Assembly (NCBI GenBank): GCA_030549855.1
Contig: JAUQQP010000018.1
Coordinates: 1-39,064 of the forward strand
Length of the DNA stretch: 39,064 nt
Direction: 5' to 3'
Source: Cyanobacteriota bacterium SRBZ.bins.94.201705
GTDB lineage: Bacteria; Cyanobacteriota; Cyanobacteriia; Cyanobacteriales; Cyanobacteriaceae
Shown here in pieces: positions 18,179 through 27,272 of the stretch (positions are counted from its first letter, which is position 1; each line of letters starts with the position of its first letter). A program made the position numbers and the translations under genes. The notes beneath the pieces were generated by a model that made no database searches, was not told the DNA's origin, and was given only the letters and a program-made list of their open reading frames with translations.

Positions 18179-18922
18179 TTATTTGCGTGGCGTCTGGGTT
18201 TGAGGGGCAGCCGTCTGCTGGAGAAACTCAATAGACTCTCGGGAAGGCCAAAAAACAATCTTCTTCAGCGTCTCATCGTTGTTTTTCCTCAGGGCATCCA
18301 AAACCCCCTCCAAAACCACTACCTCTATTTTCGCCTCCTTAGCCTGCTGGGGTTGTGCCTTTTTAAACTCCGCTATCAACTGTTCAGCTTGTTCCTTTTC
18401 AAAAAAGAAAGGTATCACCTCCATGTTATTCTGTTTTATAGTCAAATAACCCCCATCCTTGCCTACAGTAGCAACAAATAAAGGCACCCCGCCCTGATAC
18501 TGGGGATTAAGTTGCTTAGCCTGTTGTATCTGTTTCTCCGAAGGCACATAGGCAAACAAAATACCATCCTGTTTAGCGGCAGTCTCCGACAACTGGTAAA
18601 TTTCCCCTAACGACACAGGCACTACCCTTACCTGTTTCCCCAATTCCGGATTCTCCTTCTTTAGCCTTTCTACAAAGCCATTGGCATCCTGTTTGCTGAT
18701 AAACACCCCGGCAACCTTCTCATTCTTGTCACCAGAGGCTACTAAAGGTGCCCCCTCGGCATTAGTGATGGTAAATACTGGGATTGGTTTCAGCATGTTT
18801 ACAATCACATCCTGAGGTAAGGCCAACAATTTGGGGGTTTGACTCAGCCAGCTAGAGACTAGAGTAATACCAACTATACCTGCCTGTTTAATTCTTCTCA
18901 CTATGGATTTTCTCTGTAACAT
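18179..18922 (-). CDS. Tic22-family protein
   Basis: A 247-residue secreted or peripheral membrane protein of the Tic22 family, studied in cyanobacteria as a periplasmic/thylakoid-associated factor for outer-membrane biogenesis and in plastids as a protein-import component. An N-terminal signal-like segment (RRIKQAGIVGITLVSSWLSQ, then ALPQ) precedes the mature part. The Tic22 fold shows as two similar halves: IPVFTITNAEGAPLVASG and VAGVFISKQDANGFVERLKK in the first, GGVPLFVATVGKDGGYLTI and IPFFFEKEQAEQLIAEFKKA in the second. A terminator follows it. The upstream 288-bp spacer, shared with a divergent operon, holds an inverted repeat. Confidence 0.88.
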   Translation of the reverse strand: MLQRKSIVRRIKQAGIVGITLVSSWLSQTPKLLALPQDVIVNMLKPIPVFTITNAEGAPLVASGDKNEKVAGVFISKQDANGFVERLKKENPELGKQVRVVPVSLGEIYQLSETAAKQDGILFAYVPSEKQIQQAKQLNPQYQGGVPLFVATVGKDGGYLTIKQNNMEVIPFFFEKEQAEQLIAEFKKAQPQQAKEAKIEVVVLEGVLDALRKNNDETLKKIVFWPSRESIEFLQQTAAPQTQTPRK

Positions 18923-18969
18923 AATTTACTTTTGTATTTTCTCCTATCCTTTACAGACGACTCTCCTTA

Positions 18970-19010
18970 CCAGGAGTTTCTTCTGAGGTAGCACAATACC
19001 CCACTCCTGG
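18970..19010. promoter_or_regulatory. 8-bp inverted repeat in the divergent spacer
   Basis: CCAGGAGT (18970-18977) and ACTCCTGG (19003-19010) are perfectly complementary, with 25 bases between. The element lies between the Tic22 gene (starting 48 bases away, minus) and the YqiJ-like/flotillin operon (plus, 200 bases away). It could be an operator or an RNA hairpin in the Tic22 leader. No T-run follows on either strand. Confidence 0.4.
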
Positions 19011-19210
19011 GCACAAGGCCTATTTCTACCTTTGTGGATTGTAACAGTTTATTTCTTGTTTTTTCTTCCCCCTTTAAAAATTTAATGATTACTGGTATAT
19101 TTTAATATGATATATCCTAAAGCTTAGCCATAAAAAAACAAATAGATTACAGTCATGGCATACTAGAATCAGTATTTCGCCCGGGATTTTTGAGATTTTT
19201 AAGGGTAACC

Positions 19211-19933
19211 ATGCTCTTTTCCCCAGCAAATTTCGTTTATTGGCTTTTTTTGGGCCTAGGAATCGTCTTATTTCTCTCGGTAATTGTTTCTGGCGCCGAC
19301 GAAGACTTAGACACAGATGTGGAAACTCCTTTAGCCTTGGAAGGGGATGTGACAGGGGATATGGCAGGGGAAACCGAGGGAGAAATAGGAGAAGTGGCTG
19401 AGATTTTCTCCCCCCTTATTCCCCTCCTCTCCTGGCTGGGTGTAGGCAATTGCCCTCTTATGCTTCTTCTGGCTATTAACTTTTCCAGTTGGGGTGTTAT
19501 CGGTTGGTTTTTAAATGTCATATTAGCAGGATTTTTAGGGAAAATTCCCACTGGTTTTCTGGCTTTTGTTGTCTTTTTTCTTTCTCTGTTTTGCAGCCTT
19601 TGGCTAGGGAGTATTTTATCCCGCCCCATCGGCAAAATTTTTAGTAGTTTCAGCGAGGAGGTAGAAGGAGAAAGACTTATTGGTTGCACCGGCTTAGTCA
19701 CCTCCAGGAGTGTGCCCTATATTACAGAAGGCCGAATCGCCCAAGCTGATGTGATGGATGCCGCCAAAAATCTAGTAACAGTACCTATCTGTCTTCCTCC
19801 ATGGGCAAAAGTTGTGCCAGTTAGAGGACAAGAAATTATAATCATAGAAAAAAGGGAACACTGTTATCTAGCCATTGCTAAAGACAGTTCTGATCAAGAC
19901 CGGTGGCTTACTTCCCAGTCCGATTATACTTAA
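19211..19933 (+). CDS. YqiJ-like (DUF1449/NfeD-related) membrane OB-fold protein
   Basis: A 240-residue membrane protein that partners with a flotillin. The start ATG 19211 follows AAGGG by five bases. A first membrane segment, NFVYWLFLGLGIVLFLSVIV, is followed by an acidic Asp/Glu-rich linker, then two or three more hydrophobic segments (MLLLAINFSSWGVIGWFLNV; TGFLAFVVFFLSLFCSLWLG) and a C-terminal OB-like domain (GCTGLVTSRSVPYITEGRI and AKVVPVRGQEIIIIE). This domain order is typical of YqiJ-type proteins encoded next to YqiK-type flotillins, as here (flotillin starts 24 bp later). The function is probably scaffolding of membrane microdomains. Family assignment is from pattern recognition. 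Confidence 0.78.
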   Translation: MLFSPANFVYWLFLGLGIVLFLSVIVSGADEDLDTDVETPLALEGDVTGDMAGETEGEIGEVAEIFSPLIPLLSWLGVGNCPLMLLLAINFSSWGVIGWFLNVILAGFLGKIPTGFLAFVVFFLSLFCSLWLGSILSRPIGKIFSSFSEEVEGERLIGCTGLVTSRSVPYITEGRIAQADVMDAAKNLVTVPICLPPWAKVVPVRGQEIIIIEKREHCYLAIAKDSSDQDRWLTSQSDYT

Positions 19934-19957
19934 CCCTTAACTATTTGGAGAATAATT

Positions 19958-21979
19958 ATGAAATTATTCCTGGAGCTAATAACACACATAGACCTAAAAG
20001 GCCTAGAGCCCCATTATAGTGTACCTAAAAATGGAAAATTAGGCAATACTAACCGCCTCCCTGGTTATTCTGTTGCCACCATCTCTCCTCCCATTAATAA
20101 TAACGTTTTGCTAGCCCAATTACCAGGGGGAAGTGTCACCTTTTTCGGGGTTTTAATAGGGGTATTAGTGATTCTCGGGCTAGTAGCAATTTGGGCCTAT
20201 ACCAGAGTCTATGTGGTAACTCCTAATAACGAAGCATTTGTGCGTAGTGGAGGCCTATTTACTAAGGAGAAAAAAGTAATTCTTAATGGGGGTTGTATTG
20301 TAATTCCAGGAATCCATCAACTCACAAGAGTACCACTAAGAGAAATTTCCATTGATGTGGTAAGACAAGGCAATTTGGCAGTGCGCACCCGGGATTATTT
20401 AAGGGCTAATATGCGGGTGACTTTTTATGTTTGTATAAGTGCAGACAAAGAATCCGTTTTAACAGCGGCCCAACGCCTTTCTAGACAGGGGAAAATCTCC
20501 CCAGAAGACATCAAGGATGCCATCGAAAAACGTGCTGATGATGCCATTCGCGCCGCCGCCAAAAAGAAGACTATTGCCGAAATAGATTCTGATAAATTGG
20601 GATTTGCTGAAGAGGTTTTAAATCTTATTCAACATGACCTAAGAAAGGTAGGTCTAACTCTTAATAATATCGCCATTTCCGAAATAGAAGAAAGCGATAC
20701 CTACGACGAAAATAACTTTTTTGATGCCCAAGGGGTCCGTCTCCGCACTGAGACGATTCAAAAATCTATACGACAAAAATTAGAAGTAGAATTGCAAACC
20801 CAAAGGGAGAAAAAAGAACTAGAATTAAGCACAAGAATTGCCATAGAACAGCGAGAATTAGAGGCAGAAAAGCAGTCTCTTACTATTGCCAGACAGAAAG
20901 AAGAAGCCAAATTGGCTCAGCAAAAAGAAATCGAATTTTTGAAGGCCCAAAGGGAAAGGGAAATCCAGGAAACTAGAGACCAAGAGAGAGCTAAAATAGA
21001 AAAGAATCAAATCTTACTAAAACAGGCAATAGAAGAGGAGAAAATTAAACAAGAATTGGCAGTACAACAGAGTAAAATAGAGGCAAGTATCGCCCTAGAA
21101 GAAAGAAATAAACAATTAAGGGTAGCTAAGGCGTTACAAGCCCAGGAAGCAGAAATAGCAGAAATTGAACGTCAAAGAGAAGTAGAATCATCGAAGCTGA
21201 AGGCAAAAATAGCCGTCGCCCAAGCAGAAGAAGAATCAAAAATAGCCCAACAAGAAGCTGCAATTAAAATCGCTTTGAAGGAAAAAGAAAGACTGTTAAC
21301 AGAAGCAGAAAAAGTCCAGGCAGAAGAAGCAGTAAAAACAGCAAGGGAAATAGAAAATGCCGAAAGGGAGAAAAAATTGTCCATTCTTTTGGCGGAAAGG
21401 GAAGCAGAAAAACAAAGAATAGCTGAACAAAACGTGGTAGAAATTGAAGTTTTCCGCCGTCGTCGTCAAGCAGAAATCGCCCGTCAAGCAGCAGAATTAG
21501 AAGCAGAATCTATCCGTACCCTTGCTGATGCAAATAAATACAAGGCTTTAGCAGAAGCAGAAGGAAAATTGGCATTAATCCAGGCAGAAAATGCCCTCAG
21601 CGACTCTAACCGTATTGCCCAACTGCTAAGAGAAGCTATGCCTTTAATCCTCCCTAAACTGCCAGAAATAGTGAAGTATCTTGCGCCCCAACCTGGTATA
21701 CTAGGGGCAGCACGAATTTATGCCTTCCCAGGTATTGGGGCAAACAGTCACAACGGTAGTGGTAATGATATAACAAAACTGTTGCTTTCCACCAGTGGCT
21801 TAGCAGTAATTAATAGCTTTTTAGAAGAAGGCAAACTGGGGGATTTAATTGCCCAAATGAAAGAGTTACTAAAAAATCAAGCCTCCCAGGAGGAAAATGG
21901 TAAAATGGCACAACCCCAACAAGAAACCCAACAGGAAGAAACTAGCGACTCCTCCCTCGAGGCAATAGAAAATGGTTGA
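19958..21979 (+). CDS. Flotillin-family (SPFH/YqiK-like) membrane scaffold protein
   Basis: A 673-residue flotillin. After an unusual hydrophilic extension of about 55 residues there is one membrane helix (VTFFGVLIGVLVILGLVAIW, about 59-78), then the SPFH/band 7 domain starting VYVVTPNNEAFVRSGG and including GGCIVIPGIHQLTRVPLREI and LGFAEEVLNLI. A very long Glu/Lys/Ala-rich coiled coil spans about 265-540, followed by the flotillin C-terminal region with EAMPLILPKLPEIVKYLAP and a Gln/Glu-rich tail. GGAG precedes ATG 19958. Co-transcribed with the YqiJ-like gene. Flotillins organise membrane microdomains; the cargo here is unknown. Confidence 0.93.
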   Translation: MKLFLELITHIDLKGLEPHYSVPKNGKLGNTNRLPGYSVATISPPINNNVLLAQLPGGSVTFFGVLIGVLVILGLVAIWAYTRVYVVTPNNEAFVRSGGLFTKEKKVILNGGCIVIPGIHQLTRVPLREISIDVVRQGNLAVRTRDYLRANMRVTFYVCISADKESVLTAAQRLSRQGKISPEDIKDAIEKRADDAIRAAAKKKTIAEIDSDKLGFAEEVLNLIQHDLRKVGLTLNNIAISEIEESDTYDENNFFDAQGVRLRTETIQKSIRQKLEVELQTQREKKELELSTRIAIEQRELEAEKQSLTIARQKEEAKLAQQKEIEFLKAQREREIQETRDQERAKIEKNQILLKQAIEEEKIKQELAVQQSKIEASIALEERNKQLRVAKALQAQEAEIAEIERQREVESSKLKAKIAVAQAEEESKIAQQEAAIKIALKEKERLLTEAEKVQAEEAVKTAREIENAEREKKLSILLAEREAEKQRIAEQNVVEIEVFRRRRQAEIARQAAELEAESIRTLADANKYKALAEAEGKLALIQAENALSDSNRIAQLLREAMPLILPKLPEIVKYLAPQPGILGAARIYAFPGIGANSHNGSGNDITKLLLSTSGLAVINSFLEEGKLGDLIAQMKELLKNQASQEENGKMAQPQQETQQEETSDSSLEAIENG

Positions 21980-22078
21980 CACAACCCCCCAGTTGCTGGA
22001 TTACAAACCCACTGTAGGCTTGTCTATGGTGCAGAGTTAGTCCGGCACTGTCACCATTTTACACCATCTTTATTCCCG

Positions 22079-22433
22079 CTAGGCGTAGGCACAGAATTCA
22101 AAGCTGGTGAAGCCATGGCCCTTTATAATTCTAACCCTATGAACTCCAGCCCGTCTAGTGAAAAAAACACGGGTGTTAACATCAGGATTGGCGTCTGGTG
22201 GCAAAACCCTCCCATCTGGGCCAATCACTGAGTAGCTCTCTCCGTAGTCATTGGTAATCAGCCAAGCCTGGCCCTTCCCCTTCGCTGAGTCTAAAACTGT
22301 CTCCTCGACGTATATTACCAGTATAAGAGCCACAATAACTACCCCGGGGAAACCGAATTACAATATCTCTCCCAGAAGCAGGTAACTGAGACAGTAAACT
22401 GAGTAATACGGCAGAAACAAAAGCCACTCTCAT
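22079..22433 (-). pseudogene. Small secreted protein, frameshifted
   Basis: Two overlapping frames make one protein when joined. The first begins at ATG 22433, just after AGGAAGGGGG, with a signal peptide (MRVAFVSAVLLSLLSQLPAS) and the mature start IVIRFPRGSYCGSYTGNI, then stops in the wrong frame. The second continues QAWLITNDYGESYSVIGPDG, then VLPPDANPDVNTRV, and ends TSFEFCAYA. Removing one G from the GGGG run near 22277 joins them into about 117 residues. The IVIRFPRGSYCGSYTGN style is common in small exported cyanobacterial proteins of unknown function. Two cysteines lie at either end of the mature chain. It may be a recent pseudogene or a sequencing error. Confidence 0.6.
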
Positions 22434-23279
22434 CCCCCTTCCTATGGCTGTGTTTGCTTGTACCACAAAATTACCACAAAATCGTCACCACAAGACAATA
22501 TCACAGACGAGAAGTCAAAATTGGTTTGACTATACTTCTTCTACCAGTCTTCCGACGGAATTTTACGAGATTCTGACGAGATACTGACGAGACATTGAGG
22601 GGGTGTCGACTTTTCGGGGGGTTACCTTTCCTGTAGACTTTGTTTGCCTTCAAGTGGGATACAATGTGTGTTATTTGTACCCCTCTCCTTCCTGTCGACT
22701 CAGACTAATACCAGCCTACTGCTTGTAACAGGTTTCCCTTTATCCAACGGGTTTTTCATCTAAGAAGTTTCTCATCACCACTGTTAGTTTGTCTTTATGG
22801 TTTGCCTTTATTCACTAGTTTGTCTCCGTCAACATTTCCGTCTTCTGTAGGCCCATATTCCCGTTGAATATCCCCATTATATAGCAAGCCGAATCCCACA
22901 GAGAGAGGGGTATTTCTAAAAACTTCTTCACTTTTGGGGTTATTTCGCCCATGTGTAAGCCATGGTTTCATACCATTCATTTACTGGGGTATTTTCCTCC
23001 TCATATCTTTTTATACAGTGAGGGGATTTTGGTTTTTATTTTCTCCCCTCCTGTCTCTTCTAACAGAAGCCATTTATACCCACTCTCCGGCTGACTGTAA
23101 TTTTTGACTGCTTCTTGTCTGATTGGAGGGTATTGTATACTGTTATCTGACTTTATCTGACTTTTTCGCCTTTATATCTATTTTAACCTGGACTGTAATT
23201 TTTAAACTATTCCCATTCATAAGGCGTTGTTTTCGGCTATTTCACTTCTTTGCTTTTTTGGCGTTGTCCAACTTTTTTT

Positions 23280-23594
23280 ACATGGCTTTCCCGGTATATT
23301 CAGGCTACCTATAGTGAGATATTGATTGGACTTTTACCATAGGAAAAGGGTGATTCTTACATAGCTTTCCCAGTATACTAGGGCTACCTGTGGTAAGATA
23401 TTGACTAGGGTTTTGCCAGAGAAAGAGGTTGATTGTTATATAGCTTCTCCAGAATATTCATGCTACTATGGTAAGATATTGATTGAAGTTTTACTAGGGG
23501 AAAGGGGTAACTGTTACACTGCTTTTCCGGTATATTGGGGCTACCTATAGTGAGATATTGACTGGAGTTTTACCAGGGAAAAAGGGTGAAGATT
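23280..23594. repeat. Four tandem imperfect 79-bp repeats
   Basis: Units lie at 23280-23358, 23359-23437, 23438-23515 and 23516-23594 (79, 79, 78, 79 bp), diverged from each other but aligned throughout. Shared landmarks in order are GCTTTTCCGGTATATT, GGCTACC, a GATATTGA core, TTTTACCA and GGGAAAAAGGGTGA. In each unit CTTTTCC..GGTA near the start is complementary to TACC..GGGAAAAG near the end, so each can fold into a stem-loop of about 60 bases. There are no identical repeats with unique spacers, so it is not CRISPR. Confidence 0.85.
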
Positions 23595-24048
23595 CACTTT
23601 CCTCGATTTTGGAATCCAGGGTATAACCCAGGTATAACTCCCTTTAGCCTATATGGTGCAATACCAAAACTATGAAGTTGGGCAATTTAATCCAATCTCC
23701 CTAGCAACTTTAGCCATGAAACCTCAAGTATTGTAAAAAATATAAGCGCCCGTATTTATCTAGTTTTTATTTCCTATTTTATGTTCCTAATTTTTCTAAA
23801 CATAGCTCCTTAATTCCAATACAATTTTCCAGGGATAATAGCTGTTAATAGGTTGCTTTTATCTAAATAAAAAATTTATAATATTCAGGAAATCTTTGGG
23901 ATAAAAAGCTGGGCATATTTTCCAAGAATGCTGTTATACAGCAGAAACAATTTGCCGCAATAAGTAGTGGCAGAGATAGCGTTATTTGGTATTTTTATGC
24001 TTCCTATTTTCGTATCAGCATTCTATTTAAGTTGGGCTTTTCTTATCA

Positions 24049-24054
24049 TATAAT
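24049..24054 (+). promoter_or_regulatory. Candidate -10 box of the FHA-ABC operon
   Basis: TATAAT about 100 bases before the small membrane protein gene. Only a weak TTTAAG lies at the -35 position, so confidence is low. Confidence 0.35.
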
Positions 24055-24151
24055 AGGCAAATATTGTACCGGGGAAACCTCCCTTTTTTTCTACAACAGG
24101 GCCAATAGATGTGTCTTAGAATAAAACAACAGTGACGAAGTGGTAAGAATT

Positions 24152-24433
24152 ATGGAAAACAAGACAGAGTGGCAGAAAAAGTTGGAAAAGATACAAACCA
24201 CCTTGTCTTCCCCCAACCCGGAGGAGAGAAGACAAATCCTGGAGGCAATAAGGGAATTATTCGACTCCCTGCCGTCGACAGTAAAACTGATAGTGGGGAT
24301 GATTAGTCTTCTGTTGTTGGCAGGGGTGTTGAAAATAGTCTTATCCCTGATACAACTGGCGATTGGCGTAGTATTCTTATTGTTAGTAGGCTACTCGATT
24401 TATCTGTGGCTGGGGAGACAAGCCAATGAATGA
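24152..24433 (+). CDS. Small membrane protein of the FHA-ABC operon
   Basis: A 93-residue protein of unknown function. The N-terminal half is charged and helical (ENKTEWQKKLEKIQTTLSSP; PEERRQILEAIRELFDSLPS). The C-terminal half has two closely spaced membrane helices, LIVGMISLLLLAGVLKIVLS and IQLAIGVVFLLLVGYSIYLW. ATG 24152 is chosen; an upstream GTG at 24140 in frame is possible. Its last eight bases overlap the start of the FHA-ABC gene, so the two are translationally coupled and the protein may be an accessory of that exporter. I do not recognise a named family. Confidence 0.75.
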   Translation: MENKTEWQKKLEKIQTTLSSPNPEERRQILEAIRELFDSLPSTVKLIVGMISLLLLAGVLKIVLSLIQLAIGVVFLLLVGYSIYLWLGRQANE

Positions 24434-26888
24434 ACAAAACCCCTATATAATCTGTAGCAACCGAGGGGAGAAAATCCCCCCTTTTATTTTAGCGGCAGAA
24501 AAACATGTCTTGGGAAGGGATGCCTCTGTAGCAGATTTTGTAGTTCCTGCGGAGTGGAATGTATATAGTCGCATCCAAGCTACCTTTAAACTGATAGATA
24601 ACCACTATCACATATTTGACGGGGATGGGATAAAACCCAGTAGCAATCGCCTGTATGTCAATAACTGTCTGATTACCCCCCATGAAGGATATGTGTTAAA
24701 ACACGGGGATGTGATTAAAATTGGCGGAGGCCTCCAGTCTATTGCTACCATAGAATATTATGAACCCGCCAGTGTAAAAACTGCTGGGGCTACCGTATTA
24801 CTGGAAACACCTCCCCCCTCATCCCAAACAATCCTCCTTGGAGAAGACATAAACCTCCCTGTATTACCACAACAGGAAGAAAAACTGCCTCATGTCATCA
24901 ACCTGCGGGAAAGAAAATCCCTCACCATCGGTAGGGCATCTGACTGTGACTTGGTATTATCCGCACCTACCGTATCCCGTAAACATGCGGTGATTGAATA
25001 TGTTTCAGAAGGTAACTGTATTCTGACCAACTACAGCCCTAATGGGGTATTCGTCAATGGTATCCCCATTAAAGGCAGAATTGCCCTTACCTCAGGGGTG
25101 GTAATTAGAATTGTCCCCTATACCTTTGTATTTGAAAAAGATAGGCTGCTAACCGCCGACACCGGGGAAACTATCCGTCTGGATGCCAAAAATATAACCC
25201 TGGTGGTAAAAGGGAAAAAAGGGGAGGATATTACCCTCCTCAATCATATCTGTTTACCCATCGAACCTGGGCAACTGGTGGCCTTGGTAGGAGGAAGTGG
25301 TGCAGGCAAATCCACCCTGTTACGCACCCTTTTAGGTATTCAGGCGGCTACTAGTGGGGTAGTATACCTCAATGGAGAAGACTTGACTACCAATTTTAAC
25401 CTATATCGTCACCAGATTGGCTATGTGCCCCAAACAGATATTGTCCATCGAGACTTGCGGGTAGAGGAGGTATTGCGTTACGCCGTCAAACTAAGACTTC
25501 CTCCCGATGCAGATGTAGACGCCATCATCGAAAAAACCCTGGCTGACATTGAGATGCTGGAAAGACGGGATGTATTGGTGAAAAATCTCAGTGGTGGCCA
25601 GTTAAAACGAGTATCCATCGGTGTAGAATTACTAGTTAACCCCAAACTCTTCTTCTTGGATGAGCCTACCTCTGGTTTAGATCCAGGTTTGGACAAGAAA
25701 ATGATGCTACTGCTGCGGAAACTGGCTGACCAGGGGCGCACTATTATCCTTGTAACTCATGCTACCACAAATATTAAACTGTGTGATAGAATAGTATTTT
25801 TGGGAAGGGGAGGCAATCTCTGTTTCTACGGCAGTTATGAGGAAGCCAGGGAATTTTTCGGCTTGGAAGACAACAAGGATTTTGCCGATGTCTACCTAGA
25901 ATTAGATAGCCTAGAAGCGGTAAAACAAACTGCAGAAAGATACCAACAGTCCCCCTATTATACCAAAAATATCACCCAGAAACTGGCCGCCCTACCGGAA
26001 ACCCGTTGCCAAAAGCCCAAGCCTAAGGCGGCTAAAGCCGGTTTTTGGCGTCAACTGGTTCATTTGTGTAATCGTTACCTACAGCTTGTATTACGAGACC
26101 GCAGCAATCTAATCATATCCCTTCTAACCGCACCTATCGGCATTTTACTTATCCGCCTTGCCGCCAGAGACAGACAGCCTTTTATCCCAGGGGAAGAGGG
26201 AGATGCCACTATGGCTACCTTTGCCCAAACGGTTATTTTTGTTTTCACCTGTGCAGCTATTTGGGTGGGGTTAGCCTCTTCCCTCCAGGAAATAGTCAAA
26301 GAAAATGACATCTACGGCAGAGAAAGGCTAGTTAATTTGAATCTTCTTTCCTATCTTGGCTCAAAAATTACCATCCTTTCCCTCCTAGCCGGCTTACAAA
26401 CCTTTTTAATGGTATTAGTAACCCTCCTTGCCTTCTCCCCCCCCAAACCGGAAATGATTTCCTGGTGGTTGGGATTGACTATTACCACCTTTTTGAGTAT
26501 AGCAGCTTCTGTCTGTCTTGGGTTGATGGTATCCGCCCTAGTTAAAAATACCACCCAGGCTAATAGTGCCCTGCCTCTACTACTTTTACCACAAATTATC
26601 TTCTCCGGCGTGTTGTTTGAGGCTAAAGGGGTAGTAGAATATGTTTCCTGGCTTATGGCTAGTCGCTGGTCTGTAGGCGCCTATGGTTCACTTGTAAATA
26701 TCAACAGCCTCATTCCCCCCCCCGTAAGACTCCCCGGTGGCGAAGAAGTAGCTCAACCGTTTACAGAAAAATATATGTATGAGCCAAGCTGGGATAATCT
26801 TACCGCCAACTGGGAAATGTTACTAGTCCATTGTGGCATCTATCTGGTAATTACCTATCTAGCCCAAAGGAAAAAGGATATTATCTAG
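24426..26888 (+). CDS. ABC transporter with tandem FHA domains, ATPase and membrane domain (ABCG-like half-transporter)
   Basis: An 820-residue fusion. A first FHA-like domain (about 24-100; HVLGRDASVADFVVP) and a second clear FHA (about 155-235; LTIGRASDCDLVLSAPTVSRKH with the Arg, Ser and His expected to read phosphothreonine, and NGVFVNG) precede the ABC ATPase. That has Walker A GGSGAGKST at 289-297, signature LSGGQLKRVSIG at 388, Walker B LFFLDEPTSGLDPG near 409 and an H-loop TH. After a linker come about six membrane segments of an ABC-2 type domain (LIISLLTAPIGILLIRLAAR; IFVFTCAAIWVGLASSL; PLLLLPQIIFSGVLFEA). The FHA domains suggest control by Ser/Thr phosphorylation. The exported substrate is unknown. 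Confidence 0.93.
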   Translation: MNEQNPYIICSNRGEKIPPFILAAEKHVLGRDASVADFVVPAEWNVYSRIQATFKLIDNHYHIFDGDGIKPSSNRLYVNNCLITPHEGYVLKHGDVIKIGGGLQSIATIEYYEPASVKTAGATVLLETPPPSSQTILLGEDINLPVLPQQEEKLPHVINLRERKSLTIGRASDCDLVLSAPTVSRKHAVIEYVSEGNCILTNYSPNGVFVNGIPIKGRIALTSGVVIRIVPYTFVFEKDRLLTADTGETIRLDAKNITLVVKGKKGEDITLLNHICLPIEPGQLVALVGGSGAGKSTLLRTLLGIQAATSGVVYLNGEDLTTNFNLYRHQIGYVPQTDIVHRDLRVEEVLRYAVKLRLPPDADVDAIIEKTLADIEMLERRDVLVKNLSGGQLKRVSIGVELLVNPKLFFLDEPTSGLDPGLDKKMMLLLRKLADQGRTIILVTHATTNIKLCDRIVFLGRGGNLCFYGSYEEAREFFGLEDNKDFADVYLELDSLEAVKQTAERYQQSPYYTKNITQKLAALPETRCQKPKPKAAKAGFWRQLVHLCNRYLQLVLRDRSNLIISLLTAPIGILLIRLAARDRQPFIPGEEGDATMATFAQTVIFVFTCAAIWVGLASSLQEIVKENDIYGRERLVNLNLLSYLGSKITILSLLAGLQTFLMVLVTLLAFSPPKPEMISWWLGLTITTFLSIAASVCLGLMVSALVKNTTQANSALPLLLLPQIIFSGVLFEAKGVVEYVSWLMASRWSVGAYGSLVNINSLIPPPVRLPGGEEVAQPFTEKYMYEPSWDNLTANWEMLLVHCGIYLVITYLAQRKKDII

Positions 26889-27052
26889 TATGGCAGAAAA
26901 AAGGCTTTTGGTGAGGGCCAATTGGCTTTAGCTACCAACGGGGTGTCTTTCTCAGAAGAGGGAGTCTACCCCAGGAGGCAGGATATAATCCCTTCCCCCC
27001 CTCCTTCCATAAAACGTGAGTGTCTATCTGTTTACAATTTCTTTTACAGCCT

Positions 27053-27079
27053 AAAAAAAAGGCAGGAGTCTATCCTCCT
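27053..27079 (-). terminator. Intrinsic terminator downstream of the CIA30 gene and its relic
   Basis: On the minus strand AGGAG (27079-27075) pairs with CTCCT (27068-27064) and is followed after GCC by eight T (27060-27053). It lies downstream of the duplicated CIA30 tail, in the right direction to end that transcript. Confidence 0.6.
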
Positions 27080-27119
27080 AAACCCCCACATGTAGTTTCC
27101 AACACCCATCGCCCCATTG

Positions 27120-27253
27120 GGCTATTATAGAAACATCGTCACCTACCCTAGTAAAGGGATGTGAGGGAGAAAGTCTTGCCACTGGAAGGCATTACCCAAT
27201 ATAATCAACAAGGGGAGTCATCCCCATCATAGGTTTTGATAGATTCTACCCCT
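27120..27253 (-). pseudogene. Duplicated 3' end of the CIA30-domain gene (relic)
   Basis: About 134 bp nearly repeat the last 45 codons of the adjacent CIA30 gene (27274-27410 region). Shared blocks on the plus strand include ATCGTCACCTACCCTAG, AAGTCTTGCCACTGG, AATCAACAAGGG and CCCATCATAGG. The copy has small indels and stops (for example TATGATGGGGATGAC then a frameshift), so it no longer encodes protein. It was probably left by a tandem duplication followed by deletion of most of one copy. Confidence 0.85.
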
Positions 27254-27272
27254 AGAGGGGGGAAAGGGGTAT

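Larger units (their letters stand above)
22434..24139. other. 1.7-kb gene-poor spacer with repeats
   Basis: No supportable gene. It contains three GACGAGA copies (22507, 22572 and 22586 regions), a four-unit tandem array of about 79 bp (23280-23594, listed separately), and AT-rich sequence from about 23.7 kb. A minus-strand frame at 22795-22980 (61 codons, beginning MNGMKPWLTHGRNNPKSEE) is protein-like in composition but I recognise no family, and GAGGAGG lies rather far upstream; I leave it uncalled. Confidence 0.5.

Noticed and set aside
19237-19701. 154-codon minus-strand frame opposite the YqiJ-like gene
   Set aside because: Ser/Pro/Lys-rich shadow of an acidic-hydrophobic coding strand.
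22795-22980. 61-codon minus-strand frame with protein-like composition
   Set aside because: No recognised family, a distant ribosome-binding site, and repeat-rich surroundings; left uncalled.
23280-23594. Possible CRISPR array
   Set aside because: The repeats are 79 bp, diverged and contiguous, with no unique spacers and no cas genes nearby.
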